64,000 nt of DNA from JAFAHD01 sp963772515 (lineage in GTDB: Bacteria; Vulcanimicrobiota; Vulcanimicrobiia; Eremiobacterales; Eremiobacteraceae). Position numbers and translations under genes: made by a program. The notes under the pieces are model-generated. The model was not told the origin of the DNA. It did not search any database and saw only the letters and a program-made list of their open reading frames with translations. The stretch is taken from assembly GCA_963772515.1 (NCBI GenBank), contig CAVYXC010000002.1, positions 496,001 to 560,000 of the forward strand, given 5' to 3'. Position 1 is the stretch's first letter; each line of letters starts with the position of its first letter. Shown one piece after another: positions 1 through 9,457 of the stretch.

Positions 1-870
<870 letters not shown>

Positions 871-874
<4 letters not shown>

Positions 875-1815
875 GTGCGTCGTGCTCCATCGGGCTCGCG
901 CAATGCGCGCTTCACCCCGTTCAAATAGTAGTATTGGTATGCGATCTGGCGCGCGATGAAGGGCCAGGTGTTCTTGCGCGGCGCCTCCTGGCCTTCACCC
1001 GCGCGCTCGATCGCCCGGCGCAGCGGTCCTGCCGCCTGCAACACGGAGTGCAGCGCGAGCGAGACAGGCGTCATGCCGAGATTCGCCATCACCGCGACAT
1101 CGCGATGCTTCCGGTAGAAGCGCACGGTGGAGACGCCCGCCAGCTCCATCTTGCTCTTCTGCTCTTCGTAGCCGACCGGATGCCAATGATAGTTGATCGC
1201 GTTCGGGTCGTAGCGCAGCTCGACGCCGGCCTTTTGCAGCCGGTAGCCCAGCTCGAGGTCTTCGTGACCATAGCCCGTGAAATCCTCATCGAAAGCGCCG
1301 ACCGCGAGCAGATCTTCGCGCCGCACGGAGGCGTTGCCGGTCAAGAAGTACAGCCATGAGATCCGCCGCCGCGACGCGGGGTGCAGCGGCTTGCGGCTCG
1401 CCGCATGGTCGCGCTGCGCGCGGTAGTCCTCGAGCGAGCGCACCTGCAGCTCGCATCCGACCACGGCGGCCCGCTGTCCGGCAGACTCGTGATCGGCGAC
1501 GTGGCGCTCGAGCAGGTCGGGCGACGCGATGATGTCGGCGTCGGTGAAGAGCACGAGCGGGGCGGCGGCAGCCGCGATGCCGGCGTTGCGCGCCGAGGCG
1601 CGGCCGGTGTAATCGCCGGGAAGATGGCGCAGCACTGGTGCGCCCGGTTCTTGCGCCAGGCGCGCGATGAGCTGCGCGGTGCCGTCGCTGCTGCGCGAAT
1701 CAGCGATGATGACCTCGTAGTCGGTCTTGGGCAACGTCTGGCCGAGCAGGCTAGGCAATACTTCGCGCAATGTGTCGACGCGATTGTATGTCGGTACCAC
1801 GACGGAGATCTTCAT
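871..1815 (-). CDS. Family 2 glycosyltransferase (GT-A)
   Basis: Predicted cytoplasmic sugar transferase for lipopolysaccharide-core or other surface glycan assembly, 314 aa. It starts MKISVVVPTYNRVDTL, the GT2 nucleotide-binding strand, and has the metal-binding DxD-type motif FTDADI near residue 92 and an acceptor-side GHEDLELGYRL motif near residue 183. No membrane segment is evident. Its start lies 9 bp after the stop of the upstream GT9 gene and its stop overlaps the aspS start, so it is probably cotranscribed. Donor and acceptor cannot be read from sequence. The three GT2 proteins of this cluster resemble one another in layout (DxD, then ED motif, then a basic C-terminus). Confidence 0.9.
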
Positions 1816-1824
1816 GCTCGTGGA

Positions 1825-2847
1825 TCAGACCACCGGACTGGGTTTGCGCGGCAGCGCGCGCACGCCGGACAGCACGTCTTCGATGAGCGGCGCCGTTTCC
1901 GCACCCGGCGGCGGCTTGCAGAGCACCACGGACGGCACGCGCCAAGGGCTCCACTCTTGCGAGCTCAGCCGAAAATAGCGCCGCTCGTAGACGCCGACGA
2001 CGGGTACGCCCAGGGCGGCGGCGACGTGCACGGCACCGCAATCCACGGTGATGAGCGCGGCGCATCTGCCGATCGCAGCGGCCCAGTCCAACGCCGGCGT
2101 CTCTCCGAACCAGACGACATTGCGCGCGGCAACGGCTTTGCGCAGGCTCGTCGCCTCGTCGTGCACGTCGGTTCCGTAGGTCACCAGCACATCGCTGTGC
2201 TCCGCCGCGAGGCGCTCGATCAACGTGCGCGAGGCAGCGGCGCCGAAGTCATCTCCGAACCAGCGCGGTGCGAGGTTCACGCCGATCGCTCCCGATGGGA
2301 TAGCGCGCGCGACGGTTCGCGCCTCGTCGCCGACGTCGAGCACCAGCGCGTCAGTGAGCGTGTCGCCTCCCGCGAGGCGCACGAGCGCGAGGACCTGATG
2401 CACCTCATGCGCGACCGGCCGGTCCGGATAGCGGTCGGCAAGGTCCGGATCGGCCTCGGAGATCGCGTGCTGCGTGAGCATGAAGCGTGCCGCGAAGCGC
2501 GAGAGGTAGCGCCGGCGATAGACGTAGCCGATGCGCCGCGGCGCGCGCGACCACAGCGCGAGGCGGTAATCCGGCGTGCGCGGAGCGAGCGCGACGGCGA
2601 GATCCGCGCCGTGGCCAAGACGGGCGGCGAGCGCTTGCGCTTGCACGCGCGTCGCCGACCGCGGCAGCACATGGAGCGCGTCGACGTCAGGGTTGTAGCG
2701 CACGATCGGCTCGTTGTAGTCGGAGACCAGCAGATCGATATGGGCGTTCGGCCACGAGCGCCGGAATGAGGCGATCGCCGGCGTTGAGAGCACGAGGTCT
2801 CCCAGCCGATCGGTGCGGATGAGCAGGATGCGGCGATAGTCGGGCAG
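1825..2847 (-). CDS. GT9 heptosyltransferase-like protein, probable CTG start
   Basis: ADP-heptose:LPS heptosyltransferase family (GT9) protein, about 340 aa if started at CTG 2847. The family's first strand and loop, RRILLIRTDRLGDLVLSTPA, lies upstream of the first ordinary start (GTG at 2793), which would delete it. No ATG, GTG or TTG occurs in frame between the preceding TAG stop (2854-2856) and this strand. CTG at 2845-2847 is the only near-cognate candidate with correct placement. The C-terminal GT9 region (ITVDCGAVHVAAALGVPVVG) is intact. The upstream GT2 gene ends in the same frame just 6 bp before, so translational coupling or stop-codon readthrough are the alternatives. Acceptor sugar unknown. 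Confidence 0.85.
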   Translation of the reverse strand: MPDYRRILLIRTDRLGDLVLSTPAIASFRRSWPNAHIDLLVSDYNEPIVRYNPDVDALHVLPRSATRVQAQALAARLGHGADLAVALAPRTPDYRLALWSRAPRRIGYVYRRRYLSRFAARFMLTQHAISEADPDLADRYPDRPVAHEVHQVLALVRLAGGDTLTDALVLDVGDEARTVARAIPSGAIGVNLAPRWFGDDFGAAASRTLIERLAAEHSDVLVTYGTDVHDEATSLRKAVAARNVVWFGETPALDWAAAIGRCAALITVDCGAVHVAAALGVPVVGVYERRYFRLSSQEWSPWRVPSVVLCKPPPGAETAPLIEDVLSGVRALPRKPSPVV

Positions 2848-2853
2848 CGGCGC

Positions 2854-3774
2854 CTACCGTTTCACGTCGCGCGCCGAGCGCGCTCGCCGCAATTCGCCGT
2901 AGTACTCCGCGCGCGCGAGACGCGCTGCGGCCCAGCGGCGCAACCCCGACGGCAATCCGTCATCGCCCGCCTGGGGTGCGGCAAGGCTCTGCAGGACGCG
3001 CGGCCAGCCGAGCGTCTCGGCCACGCCGCTCCACCAGAGGAGCGGGGCGACTTGGCCAGTCGCCAAAGCGACGCGCCAATGCGGATGCTTGTCGATGAAC
3101 TGCACGGCCGTGCGCGCCTGCGCGCGCGCTTGGCGCGCCATGCCCGCGAATGCACCAGGCGGCGCCGGCGGTTTGTAATGGTAGACGAGCGCATCTTTGG
3201 CGAGGATTGACGGCACGCCCATGTTTCGCAGCCGCAGGCCGACGTCGAGGTCCTCCCAGCCGTATTCGCGGAAGCTCTCGTCAAAGGCGCCTGCCTCCTT
3301 GAGCAGCGCGAGCGGCACGGAGACATTGGTGGTCCAGAAGTACGCACCCGAATAGTTGCGCCACGAATATCTGGCAGGGGGCAGATCCTCGAACGAGGAC
3401 ACATTGATGACGCCGCCGCGGCAGATGGCGCGCGGATGCGCGCGATGACAGCGGAGATGGGCGCTCAGCAGTCCCGGAGTGGCGAGCACGTCGTCATCCA
3501 TGAACATGATGACTTCGCCGCGCGCGCGCGCGATGCCCGCGTTGCGGCCGGCGGCCAAGCCGGCGTTACGCTGGCGCACGACCGTCAGCGCGCAGCTCGG
3601 GCGCAATCCGGCGATCACGTCGTCGTAGGTGCCGTCGGTCGAGCCGTCATCGACGAGCACGATCTCATAGTCCGACGGCGAGAGATCTTGCTCGAACAGC
3701 GCTTGCATCACGCGCCCGAGCAGCGCGCGCCGGTTGTACGTGCACAACTGGACGGTGACGAGCGGCGGGCTCAT
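2854..3774 (-). CDS. Family 2 glycosyltransferase
   Basis: Cytoplasmic GT-A type glycosyltransferase, 306 aa, starting MSPPLVTVQLCTYNRRAL at ATG 3774. That ATG overlaps the TGA of the upstream GT9 gene by four bases (ATGA). The DxD-type motif FMDDDVLATPGLL is near residue 95 and the ED motif GWEDLDVGLRL near residue 180. The longer open frame to 3891 only reads into the neighbouring gene. It sits between two GT9 genes. GT2 and GT9 genes alternate through this block, which suggests a core oligosaccharide with several heptose and non-heptose residues; that reading is inference. It ends with TAG in the same frame as the next gene. Confidence 0.9.
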   Translation of the reverse strand: MSPPLVTVQLCTYNRRALLGRVMQALFEQDLSPSDYEIVLVDDGSTDGTYDDVIAGLRPSCALTVVRQRNAGLAAGRNAGIARARGEVIMFMDDDVLATPGLLSAHLRCHRAHPRAICRGGVINVSSFEDLPPARYSWRNYSGAYFWTTNVSVPLALLKEAGAFDESFREYGWEDLDVGLRLRNMGVPSILAKDALVYHYKPPAPPGAFAGMARQARAQARTAVQFIDKHPHWRVALATGQVAPLLWWSGVAETLGWPRVLQSLAAPQAGDDGLPSGLRRWAAARLARAEYYGELRRARSARDVKR

Positions 3775-4817
3775 GCGACGCTCGCGGTCATCTGGGCTGC
3801 CGTGCGCGCTGCCGCCACGATGACGCCCGGATCGAGGGCGCGATAGCACGCGAACGTCTTGCACGTCTCTTTGCGGCACCACGGCGGGCATGGGTATGAA
3901 GGCTCGACGACGACAACGCGATCGCCCAGCGGCCGCCAGCGCTGTGGGAGATCCGTGCGCAGCGCGAAGATGCCGACGGTCGGCGCACCGACGGCCGCGG
4001 CGATGTGCATCGGCCCGGAATCGAGCGCCACGACGACCTCCGCGCGTGCGAGCAACGCGGCGAGCTCGCGCAGCGTCGTCTCTCCGGCGACGACGGCGTG
4101 CGGGGCGCGCATGCCGGCGCCGATGCGCGCGATGACCGGCGCTTCATCGGCGCTGCCTGTCAGCAGCACCGGCGCTTCGAAGGCCTCGCCCAGCGCGTCG
4201 CCAATGGCGGCGAAATTGTCGACCGGCCATCGCACGCCGTCCAGGCGCATGCCGCGTGCGGCGTGGAAGATGACGAAGCGTCCACTCGGCGCCGCGCGAT
4301 GGAGGAGAGCGTCCGCCTGCGCGCGATCGTCTGCGCCGATCGGGATAACAAGGCGATAGTCGTGCGGCACCGGTTGCACGCCGAGCGCGCGCGCATAATC
4401 CATCTGCACGTCGCTCCATCGGCTCGAACGATCGCCGCGCTCGGTGCGCACCGGTACGCGGATCGTGTAGCGCCACGAATACAGACGGCGCGACTGTCCG
4501 ACGCGGACGGGGATGCCTGCTCGATACACGATCGCCGCGACGCGCGCGGTCGACCAGAACACGACCGCGTGGGTGCAGTTCAGCGCTTTGACGCGTGCCG
4601 CCGCGTCGTCGATGGACTCGCGCTCGTCGTCGACGAGCACTGTTTCGACTGCCGGATGCCCTTGCAGCAGCGGCGCCGATGCGGGCGATGCGAGCACGGT
4701 GAGCTTGCGCTCAAACGTACGAGCGAGCGCCTGCATCGCCGGCGTCGCCGCGAGGAGGTCGCCGCTGCCGCCGCCAGTGCAGACCGCCAGGACGCGCGGC
4801 TCGATCGGCGGCGTCAT
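3771..4817 (-). CDS. GT9 heptosyltransferase-like protein
   Basis: ADP-heptose glycosyltransferase family 9, 348 aa. It begins MTPPIEPRVLAVCTGGGSGD at ATG 4817 (ATGA overlap with the upstream gene). The N-terminal domain has the GSGDLLAATPAM loop in place of the usual GLGD. The C-terminal donor domain carries VVALDSGPMHIAAAVGAPTV near residue 285, typical of heptosyltransferases. Cysteines near the C-terminus (YPCPPWCRKETCK) resemble the tail of some GT9 proteins. It is likely to work with the downstream GT2 on ADP-heptose made by the gmhA/gmhB/hldE genes of the same string. Confidence 0.88.
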   Translation of the reverse strand: MTPPIEPRVLAVCTGGGSGDLLAATPAMQALARTFERKLTVLASPASAPLLQGHPAVETVLVDDERESIDDAAARVKALNCTHAVVFWSTARVAAIVYRAGIPVRVGQSRRLYSWRYTIRVPVRTERGDRSSRWSDVQMDYARALGVQPVPHDYRLVIPIGADDRAQADALLHRAAPSGRFVIFHAARGMRLDGVRWPVDNFAAIGDALGEAFEAPVLLTGSADEAPVIARIGAGMRAPHAVVAGETTLRELAALLARAEVVVALDSGPMHIAAAVGAPTVGIFALRTDLPQRWRPLGDRVVVVEPSYPCPPWCRKETCKTFACYRALDPGVIVAAARTAAQMTASVA

Positions 4818-5821
4818 GGGCGGGCGTCGAGCGCGCGCAATTCGACGATCTGCGCTCCGAGCTGCTCGCCGAGGCGCGCGGGCACTCCCGGACCCAGCAG
4901 CGGTTTGACGATGCAGCGCGCCGGGGCGGCCCACGGCCGCCACTGGCGCGAGAGCTGATCGAAGCGCGTCGAAAGGAAGAGATCGATCACCGGGACTCCG
5001 AGCATGCCGGCTGCGTGTGCGGCGCCTGTATCCGGCGTCACGAGCGCTGCGAGCGAGTCTATGGCGCGCAGCCACAGCGGCACGCCGGTTGGGGGTGGCA
5101 GATGCGCGCGCGCGCGCACGTCGCTGTCCAAGTGTTCCAGCAAGGCCGACGCGAGGCCCTGGTCGGAGGATGCTGCCAGCAGCGTCAAAACAGGCAGGCC
5201 CGAAGCGTGCAGCGTCGCAGCGCACAGCTGCGCCAGCGCCGCTGGACCCCAGCCGTCCGCCGTGAGTTTCGCCGCGATTTGGAATCCGAGCGCGCCGCTT
5301 CGCTCCTGCGCCGCCGGCGGATCGAATGCGAGCCATCCGCGCAGCGCGCTGATATCGCGTGAAGGCGGGGGCTGCGCGCCAAACGGCAGCGCAAGCCGGT
5401 AGAGCGCTTCGACTTCGGCTTCGGGCCGCGAGCTCCACGCCGCAGGCCGGTAGACGCGATCGGTCAGCTGCGCGAACTGCCATATCGACTTAAACGGCTT
5501 TTCGAAGCGGTGCCAGAAGCCGGCGCGCCGGCGCGCACCTGACGCGCGTGCGAGCTCGTAGCCGGCGACCTCTTCGGTGGCGACGAGCGCGTGCGTGTAC
5601 CCGGCGCGTCGCAGCTCCGATCCGGACGACTCGACGGGCGCACCATCGTAGACATGGACCGTGACGCGCGGCGAGAACACCTGCGCATTTGCAGGCGAGC
5701 ACACGGCGCCGAACGTCGCGTCGGGATATGCTTGGCGCAGCCCTTCGAGCGCAGGCACGCATGCCAAGGCGTCGCCGAGCCCGTCGAGCCGGATAAGAAG
5801 GAAGCGCGGGAGCTCAGTCAC
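4814..5821 (-). CDS. GT9 heptosyltransferase-like protein
   Basis: Second-to-last GT9 member of the cluster in transcription order, 335 aa. The start is GTG 5821, giving VTELPRFLLIRLDGLGDALA with the family GLGD loop directly at the N-terminus; it overlaps the stop of the preceding GT2 gene by 8 bp. The C-terminal motif LVTPDTGAAHAAGMLGVPVI is intact. The longer frame upstream of GTG reads through the neighbouring gene and is not used. The product is probably a peripheral cytoplasmic enzyme adding heptose or a related sugar to a lipid-linked core. Specificity cannot be assigned. Confidence 0.88.
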   Translation of the reverse strand: MTELPRFLLIRLDGLGDALACVPALEGLRQAYPDATFGAVCSPANAQVFSPRVTVHVYDGAPVESSGSELRRAGYTHALVATEEVAGYELARASGARRRAGFWHRFEKPFKSIWQFAQLTDRVYRPAAWSSRPEAEVEALYRLALPFGAQPPPSRDISALRGWLAFDPPAAQERSGALGFQIAAKLTADGWGPAALAQLCAATLHASGLPVLTLLAASSDQGLASALLEHLDSDVRARAHLPPPTGVPLWLRAIDSLAALVTPDTGAAHAAGMLGVPVIDLFLSTRFDQLSRQWRPWAAPARCIVKPLLGPGVPARLGEQLGAQIVELRALDARP

Positions 5822-6692
5822 CGGCGCGCCGCAGCGCCGCCCGCAACGCGTCGATGTAGGCCGCATCCGCCAACGCGTCGGCCGCGACTGCGCGCGCGCC
5901 GGACAGATGGCCGTCGTCCGCGCCCGCGATGCGCACATACAGGCGGCGCAACGGCGGTGCGCCGACGAGCGCAGCGCGTGCGAAATTGGCCGCATATGCA
6001 CCGGTGGCGAGCTTGACGGGCCACGTCGGAGCTTTGCGCACGAAGCGCGCCGCCATCTCGCCCTTCTCGCGGGCGAGCGCGAGCCGGCGCGCGAGGGTCA
6101 TCGACGACGGCGGCTTGACGTGATAGATATACGCGCCCCACGCGAACACGCGCTGCATGCCGTGCGCCCGCAGGCGCACGCCGAGGTCCGTATCCTCCCA
6201 CCCATAGAGATCGAACGATTCGTCGAAGCCGCCCACTGCGTCGAGCGCCGCTTTGGGCGAGCTGACGTTACACGTGCAAAAAAACGCGCGCGAGTAATGC
6301 GCGGCGGTCACAGGCTGCAGATGCTCCGCGTCCGGCACGTTGACGATCGGACCGCTGACCACGCGGTCGCCCGCGCTGCCATGCGCGTCCAGATGGGCGG
6401 CGACGAACGCCGAGGGCGCCAGGGTGTCGTCGTCACAGAAGATCACGATGCGTCCGGTCGCCTCGGCGATGCCCACGTTGCGCGCCTTTCCGCGGTTCGG
6501 CTCGGCGGCGTAGACGCGCCGAGCGAGCGGTGCCGCGGCCTCGACGACCGCTGCGGTGTCGTCGCTCGACCCATTATCGACCACGACGACGTCGAATCGC
6601 CCCGCCTCCGTCTGCTGTGCGAGGCGGGCAAGACAGTCGCGCAAGAAGCCGGCGCGATCGCGCGTCGCGATGACCACCGTGGCCTCGGGCAT
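5814..6692 (-). CDS. Family 2 glycosyltransferase
   Basis: GT-A glycosyltransferase of 292 aa, starting MPEATVVIATRDRAGFLRDC. The metal-binding motif FCDDDTLAPSAF is near residue 90 and the GWEDTDLGVRLRAHG motif near residue 178. The C-terminus is basic. It lies 2 bp downstream of the LpxB-like gene and overlaps the next GT9 gene, consistent with tight coupling. It is similar in arrangement to the other two GT2 genes of the cluster, so the three may be old duplicates. Confidence 0.9.
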   Translation of the reverse strand: MPEATVVIATRDRAGFLRDCLARLAQQTEAGRFDVVVVDNGSSDDTAAVVEAAAPLARRVYAAEPNRGKARNVGIAEATGRIVIFCDDDTLAPSAFVAAHLDAHGSAGDRVVSGPIVNVPDAEHLQPVTAAHYSRAFFCTCNVSSPKAALDAVGGFDESFDLYGWEDTDLGVRLRAHGMQRVFAWGAYIYHVKPPSSMTLARRLALAREKGEMAARFVRKAPTWPVKLATGAYAANFARAALVGAPPLRRLYVRIAGADDGHLSGARAVAADALADAAYIDALRAALRRAGD

Positions 6693-6694
6693 AG

Positions 6695-7936
6695 CTACGA
6701 TGCCGCTCCGGCAGCCGATCCGACAGCCTCGGCCGCGACAACCAGCGCCTCACGCGCCATCCTCGCCGACGCACCGACGTCGCGCGCGTAGAGGCGCGAC
6801 AGTTCTTCCCCCATCGTGCGCAGCGCATCCGGATCGGCCAGCATCGCCAGCGCACGGCGCGCGATCTCGTCCGCGGTGAGCACGCCGCGCATCTCGGGAA
6901 CGAGCAGCTTGTCGGCGTCGATGTTCGGCTGCGCCACGTACTTGAAGCGGCGCTCGAATGAGAGCGCGAGCCAGCGTTTGAGCGACAACCCCACGAGCGG
7001 CACGTGTCGCAAGTAGCCGCCGATGCCGGGGATCACGGCGTCGTCAAGACGGTTGAACGGCAAGATCACGAGCATGGGCCGCCCGAGCACCGCAGCCTCG
7101 ATGCACTTCGTCCCCGGCGTCGCGATCACGAGCGCTGCCCGCGCGAGCGCCTCATACGACCCCGAGCGATCGACCGCGATGCATGCGCCCTCGACCGCGA
7201 TGGTGCGGCCGCCGTCCACGAGCTCCCCGTGCACGCCGCCGAAGGCAGGATCAGGAGCGCGCAGGCTTGCGCTGATCTCCTCATCGGTATTGAATGGCGA
7301 GACCGTGACGCTTGCGTTCAACCCAGGACGCTCGCGCATCACGCGCAATGCGGCGTCGAGCAAGAACGGCAGCAGCGAACGCAGTTCGGGCGGCCGGCTG
7401 CCCGGGAAGATGCACAGCGTCTCGCCGACACCGGGCGACGGCGCGGGTTCTGCCAGGCTGTCGACGACTGCATCCGCCACCAAGTTGCCGACCACGTGGA
7501 CGCGTTGCGGCGGGGCGCCGCTCGCGCGCAGCGTTTTGGCGTTGGCTTCGTCCACCGCGAAGAAACGCACGAAACAATGCGCGTAGTTGCGGCGCGAGAA
7601 CTTGTATGTCATAGCCGTCAAACCGATACGCTTGGCGATCGTCTTGGCATGATAGAGGTCGCCGCCCAGATATTGGAGCGCGCCGGGGCCCCGTTCCATG
7701 CCCGCGACGGCGCGTCCCATGAGAAAGCGCGCGTATTGTTTGGGAGGCACGACAGTGGCCTGCGGGAACATCGCCTGTGCTGTTGCGGGTTCGCGCCCCG
7801 TCGCGTACGGACACGGAACGAGGACGATGGTCACGCGCGCATCCGGGGCTTGCGCGTAGAGCGCGCGCACGAACGGCCGGCCCCAACCCATGAGCTCACC
7901 CGGCCCGTTGACCGCGACCACCATCCGCGGCGTCAT
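6695..7936 (-). CDS. LpxB-like (lipid-A-disaccharide synthase related) GT-B protein
   Basis: GT-B fold protein of 413 aa related to lipid-A-disaccharide synthase, starting MTPRMVVAVNGPGELMGWGR at ATG 7936 (ATGA overlap with the nucleotidyltransferase gene). LpxB-like elements are an N-terminal glycine loop (NGPGELMGW), the mid-protein VHVVGNLVADAV, LCIFPGSRPPELRSLLPF, and the C-terminal donor loop VIATPGTKCIEAAVLGRPML. Canonical LpxB reads differently at its first loop (GDPSGD-type), so this belongs to the broader related-protein group and may glycosylate another lipid. No other lipid A genes (lpxA, lpxC, lpxD, lpxK) are in the window. Placed with heptose genes, it is likely to act in the outer leaflet glycolipid pathway. 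Confidence 0.72.
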   Translation of the reverse strand: MTPRMVVAVNGPGELMGWGRPFVRALYAQAPDARVTIVLVPCPYATGREPATAQAMFPQATVVPPKQYARFLMGRAVAGMERGPGALQYLGGDLYHAKTIAKRIGLTAMTYKFSRRNYAHCFVRFFAVDEANAKTLRASGAPPQRVHVVGNLVADAVVDSLAEPAPSPGVGETLCIFPGSRPPELRSLLPFLLDAALRVMRERPGLNASVTVSPFNTDEEISASLRAPDPAFGGVHGELVDGGRTIAVEGACIAVDRSGSYEALARAALVIATPGTKCIEAAVLGRPMLVILPFNRLDDAVIPGIGGYLRHVPLVGLSLKRWLALSFERRFKYVAQPNIDADKLLVPEMRGVLTADEIARRALAMLADPDALRTMGEELSRLYARDVGASARMAREALVVAAEAVGSAAGAAS

Positions 7937-8424
7937 TGGCCGCTGCTTTCGCGGATGCGCTGCAGCAGCGTGCTCGTCGAACGCCCCTCGACGTGCGGCG
8001 CCAGCACGATCGAAGCGCCGATCTCCGCCACTGTCGCCGCCTCGGGCAGCTCTTCGAGCTTGTAACCCGCGCCTTTGACGTGGATGTCCGGCTTGAGCAC
8101 CCGCAACGTGGCATCGGGGCGCTGCTCGTCGAAGATACATGCGTAATCCACGCACGCCAGCGCAGCGACCAGCTCGGCGCGCTCGGCGGCGGGAACGATG
8201 GGCCTCATCGGATCTTTCCCAAGGGCGCGCACCGACGCGTCTGAGTTGACGCCGACGATCAGGACCCCGCCAAGGTCGCGCGCGAACTCGAGGTAGCGCA
8301 CGTGGCCGATGTGCAGCAGGTCGAACACGCCGTTGGTGAAGACGACCGCACCGCGCTGCGCGCGCAGTTGCGGCAGCAATGCGGCGATGTCGTCGCGCGG
8401 ACGGACCTTATCGGCGGCGCGCAC
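7933..8424 (-). CDS. hldE2 (rfaE2): D-beta-D-heptose 1-phosphate adenylyltransferase (HldE C-domain type)
   Basis: Transfers AMP from ATP to heptose 1-phosphate, giving ADP-D-glycero-D-manno-heptose; about 163 aa, cytoplasmic. The nucleotidyltransferase signature FTNGVFDLLHIGHVRYLEFA (HxGH type) is near residue 35, followed by VGVNSDASVRALGKDP and PDIHVKGAGY. The start is taken as GTG 8424, which overlaps the end of the kinase gene by 17 bp; the upstream part of the open frame reads antisense-like arginine and serine runs and is ignored. In many proteobacteria kinase and transferase are one fused HldE; here they are separate adjacent genes. Confidence 0.92.
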   Translation of the reverse strand: MRAADKVRPRDDIAALLPQLRAQRGAVVFTNGVFDLLHIGHVRYLEFARDLGGVLIVGVNSDASVRALGKDPMRPIVPAAERAELVAALACVDYACIFDEQRPDATLRVLKPDIHVKGAGYKLEELPEAATVAEIGASIVLAPHVEGRSTSTLLQRIRESSGQ

Positions 8425-9457
8425 GGCGCTTGCCTTTGGCGGGCTTCGCCTGCAGCCGCATCGGATGTGCCACGCCTTCGCGCTGCGCGAATTGCCCGAT
8501 CTCCTTCGCCGTCGCAGTCGCGGTGCCGAGCTTCTCCACGACGACGCCGGCGGCGAGCGATGCCAGCACGACTGCGTGGCGGATCGGCGCGCCGGCCGAG
8601 AGCGCGAGCGTGAGCGCCGAGATGACGGTATCGCCCGCGCCGCTGACATCGTACACTTGGCGCGCGACAGCCGGCACGGTGAATGGCGCCGAGCCGGCGC
8701 TGAAGAGCGTCATGCCGTGTTCCCCGCGCGTGACCAGCACGTAGCGCGCCTGCGCCGAGCGAAGCAGTTTATTGGCAGCGCGGGCGAGACCGGCGTCGCC
8801 GTCGATCGCCGTGCCCGCGGCGCTGGCGGCTTCCGCCAGATTCGGCGCGATGCAATCGACGCCGGTGAAGGCCGCGAGGTTGGACGGCTTGGGGTCTCCG
8901 CTGACGACGACGCGATGTTTGTGCGCCAACAGCGCCCGCACGATCGGCGCGCTCACCATGCCCTTGCTGTAGTCCGACACGATCGCGCCATCGATCGCAC
9001 CGTCGAGCGCGCGCAAGCGCTCCAGCACCGTGCGCTGCGAACGCGCGTCAAGCGGGCCGCACACCTCTCGGTCGGCGCGCACGACTTGCTGATTGTGCGC
9101 GACGATGCGTGTCTTGCGCGTCGTCGGCCGCGCGCGCGCGACAGCCACACCTGACGCGTCGATCCCCAGCTGCCGGCACAAGTCGAGCACGCGCTGCCCC
9201 GCCTCATCGTCGCCGACGACGCCGAGCAGACGCACCTTGGCCCCGAGGGCGGCCAGATTGTTGGCGACGTTGCCGGCTCCGCCGAGCGTGAACGACTGCG
9301 AGCTGACCTCGACGACCGGCACCGGCGCTTCCGGCGAGATCCGTTGCACGCTGCCCCACAGCCATTCGTCAAGCATGATATCGCCGGCCACCGCGATCCG
9401 CTTGCCGCGCATGGACACGAGCAGGTCGGCGACCCACGCGGGCCGGTCAGCGCTCAT
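8408..9457 (-). CDS. hldE1 (rfaE1): D-glycero-beta-D-manno-heptose-7-phosphate kinase (HldE N-domain type)
   Basis: PfkB/ribokinase-family kinase of 349 aa that phosphorylates heptose 7-phosphate at C1. It shows the N-terminal VAGDIMLDEWLWGSVQRISP, the substrate loop FTLGGAGNVANNLAALGAKV, and the C-terminal ATP-site and catalytic motif VYDVSGAGDTVISALTLAL with its catalytic Asp. The start is ATG 9457, overlapping the gmhB stop (ATGA). The gene order gmhA, gmhB, kinase, transferase gives the ADP-heptose route except for the epimerase HldD, which is not in the window. Confidence 0.94.
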   Translation of the reverse strand: MSADRPAWVADLLVSMRGKRIAVAGDIMLDEWLWGSVQRISPEAPVPVVEVSSQSFTLGGAGNVANNLAALGAKVRLLGVVGDDEAGQRVLDLCRQLGIDASGVAVARARPTTRKTRIVAHNQQVVRADREVCGPLDARSQRTVLERLRALDGAIDGAIVSDYSKGMVSAPIVRALLAHKHRVVVSGDPKPSNLAAFTGVDCIAPNLAEAASAAGTAIDGDAGLARAANKLLRSAQARYVLVTRGEHGMTLFSAGSAPFTVPAVARQVYDVSGAGDTVISALTLALSAGAPIRHAVVLASLAAGVVVEKLGTATATAKEIGQFAQREGVAHPMRLQAKPAKGKRRARRR

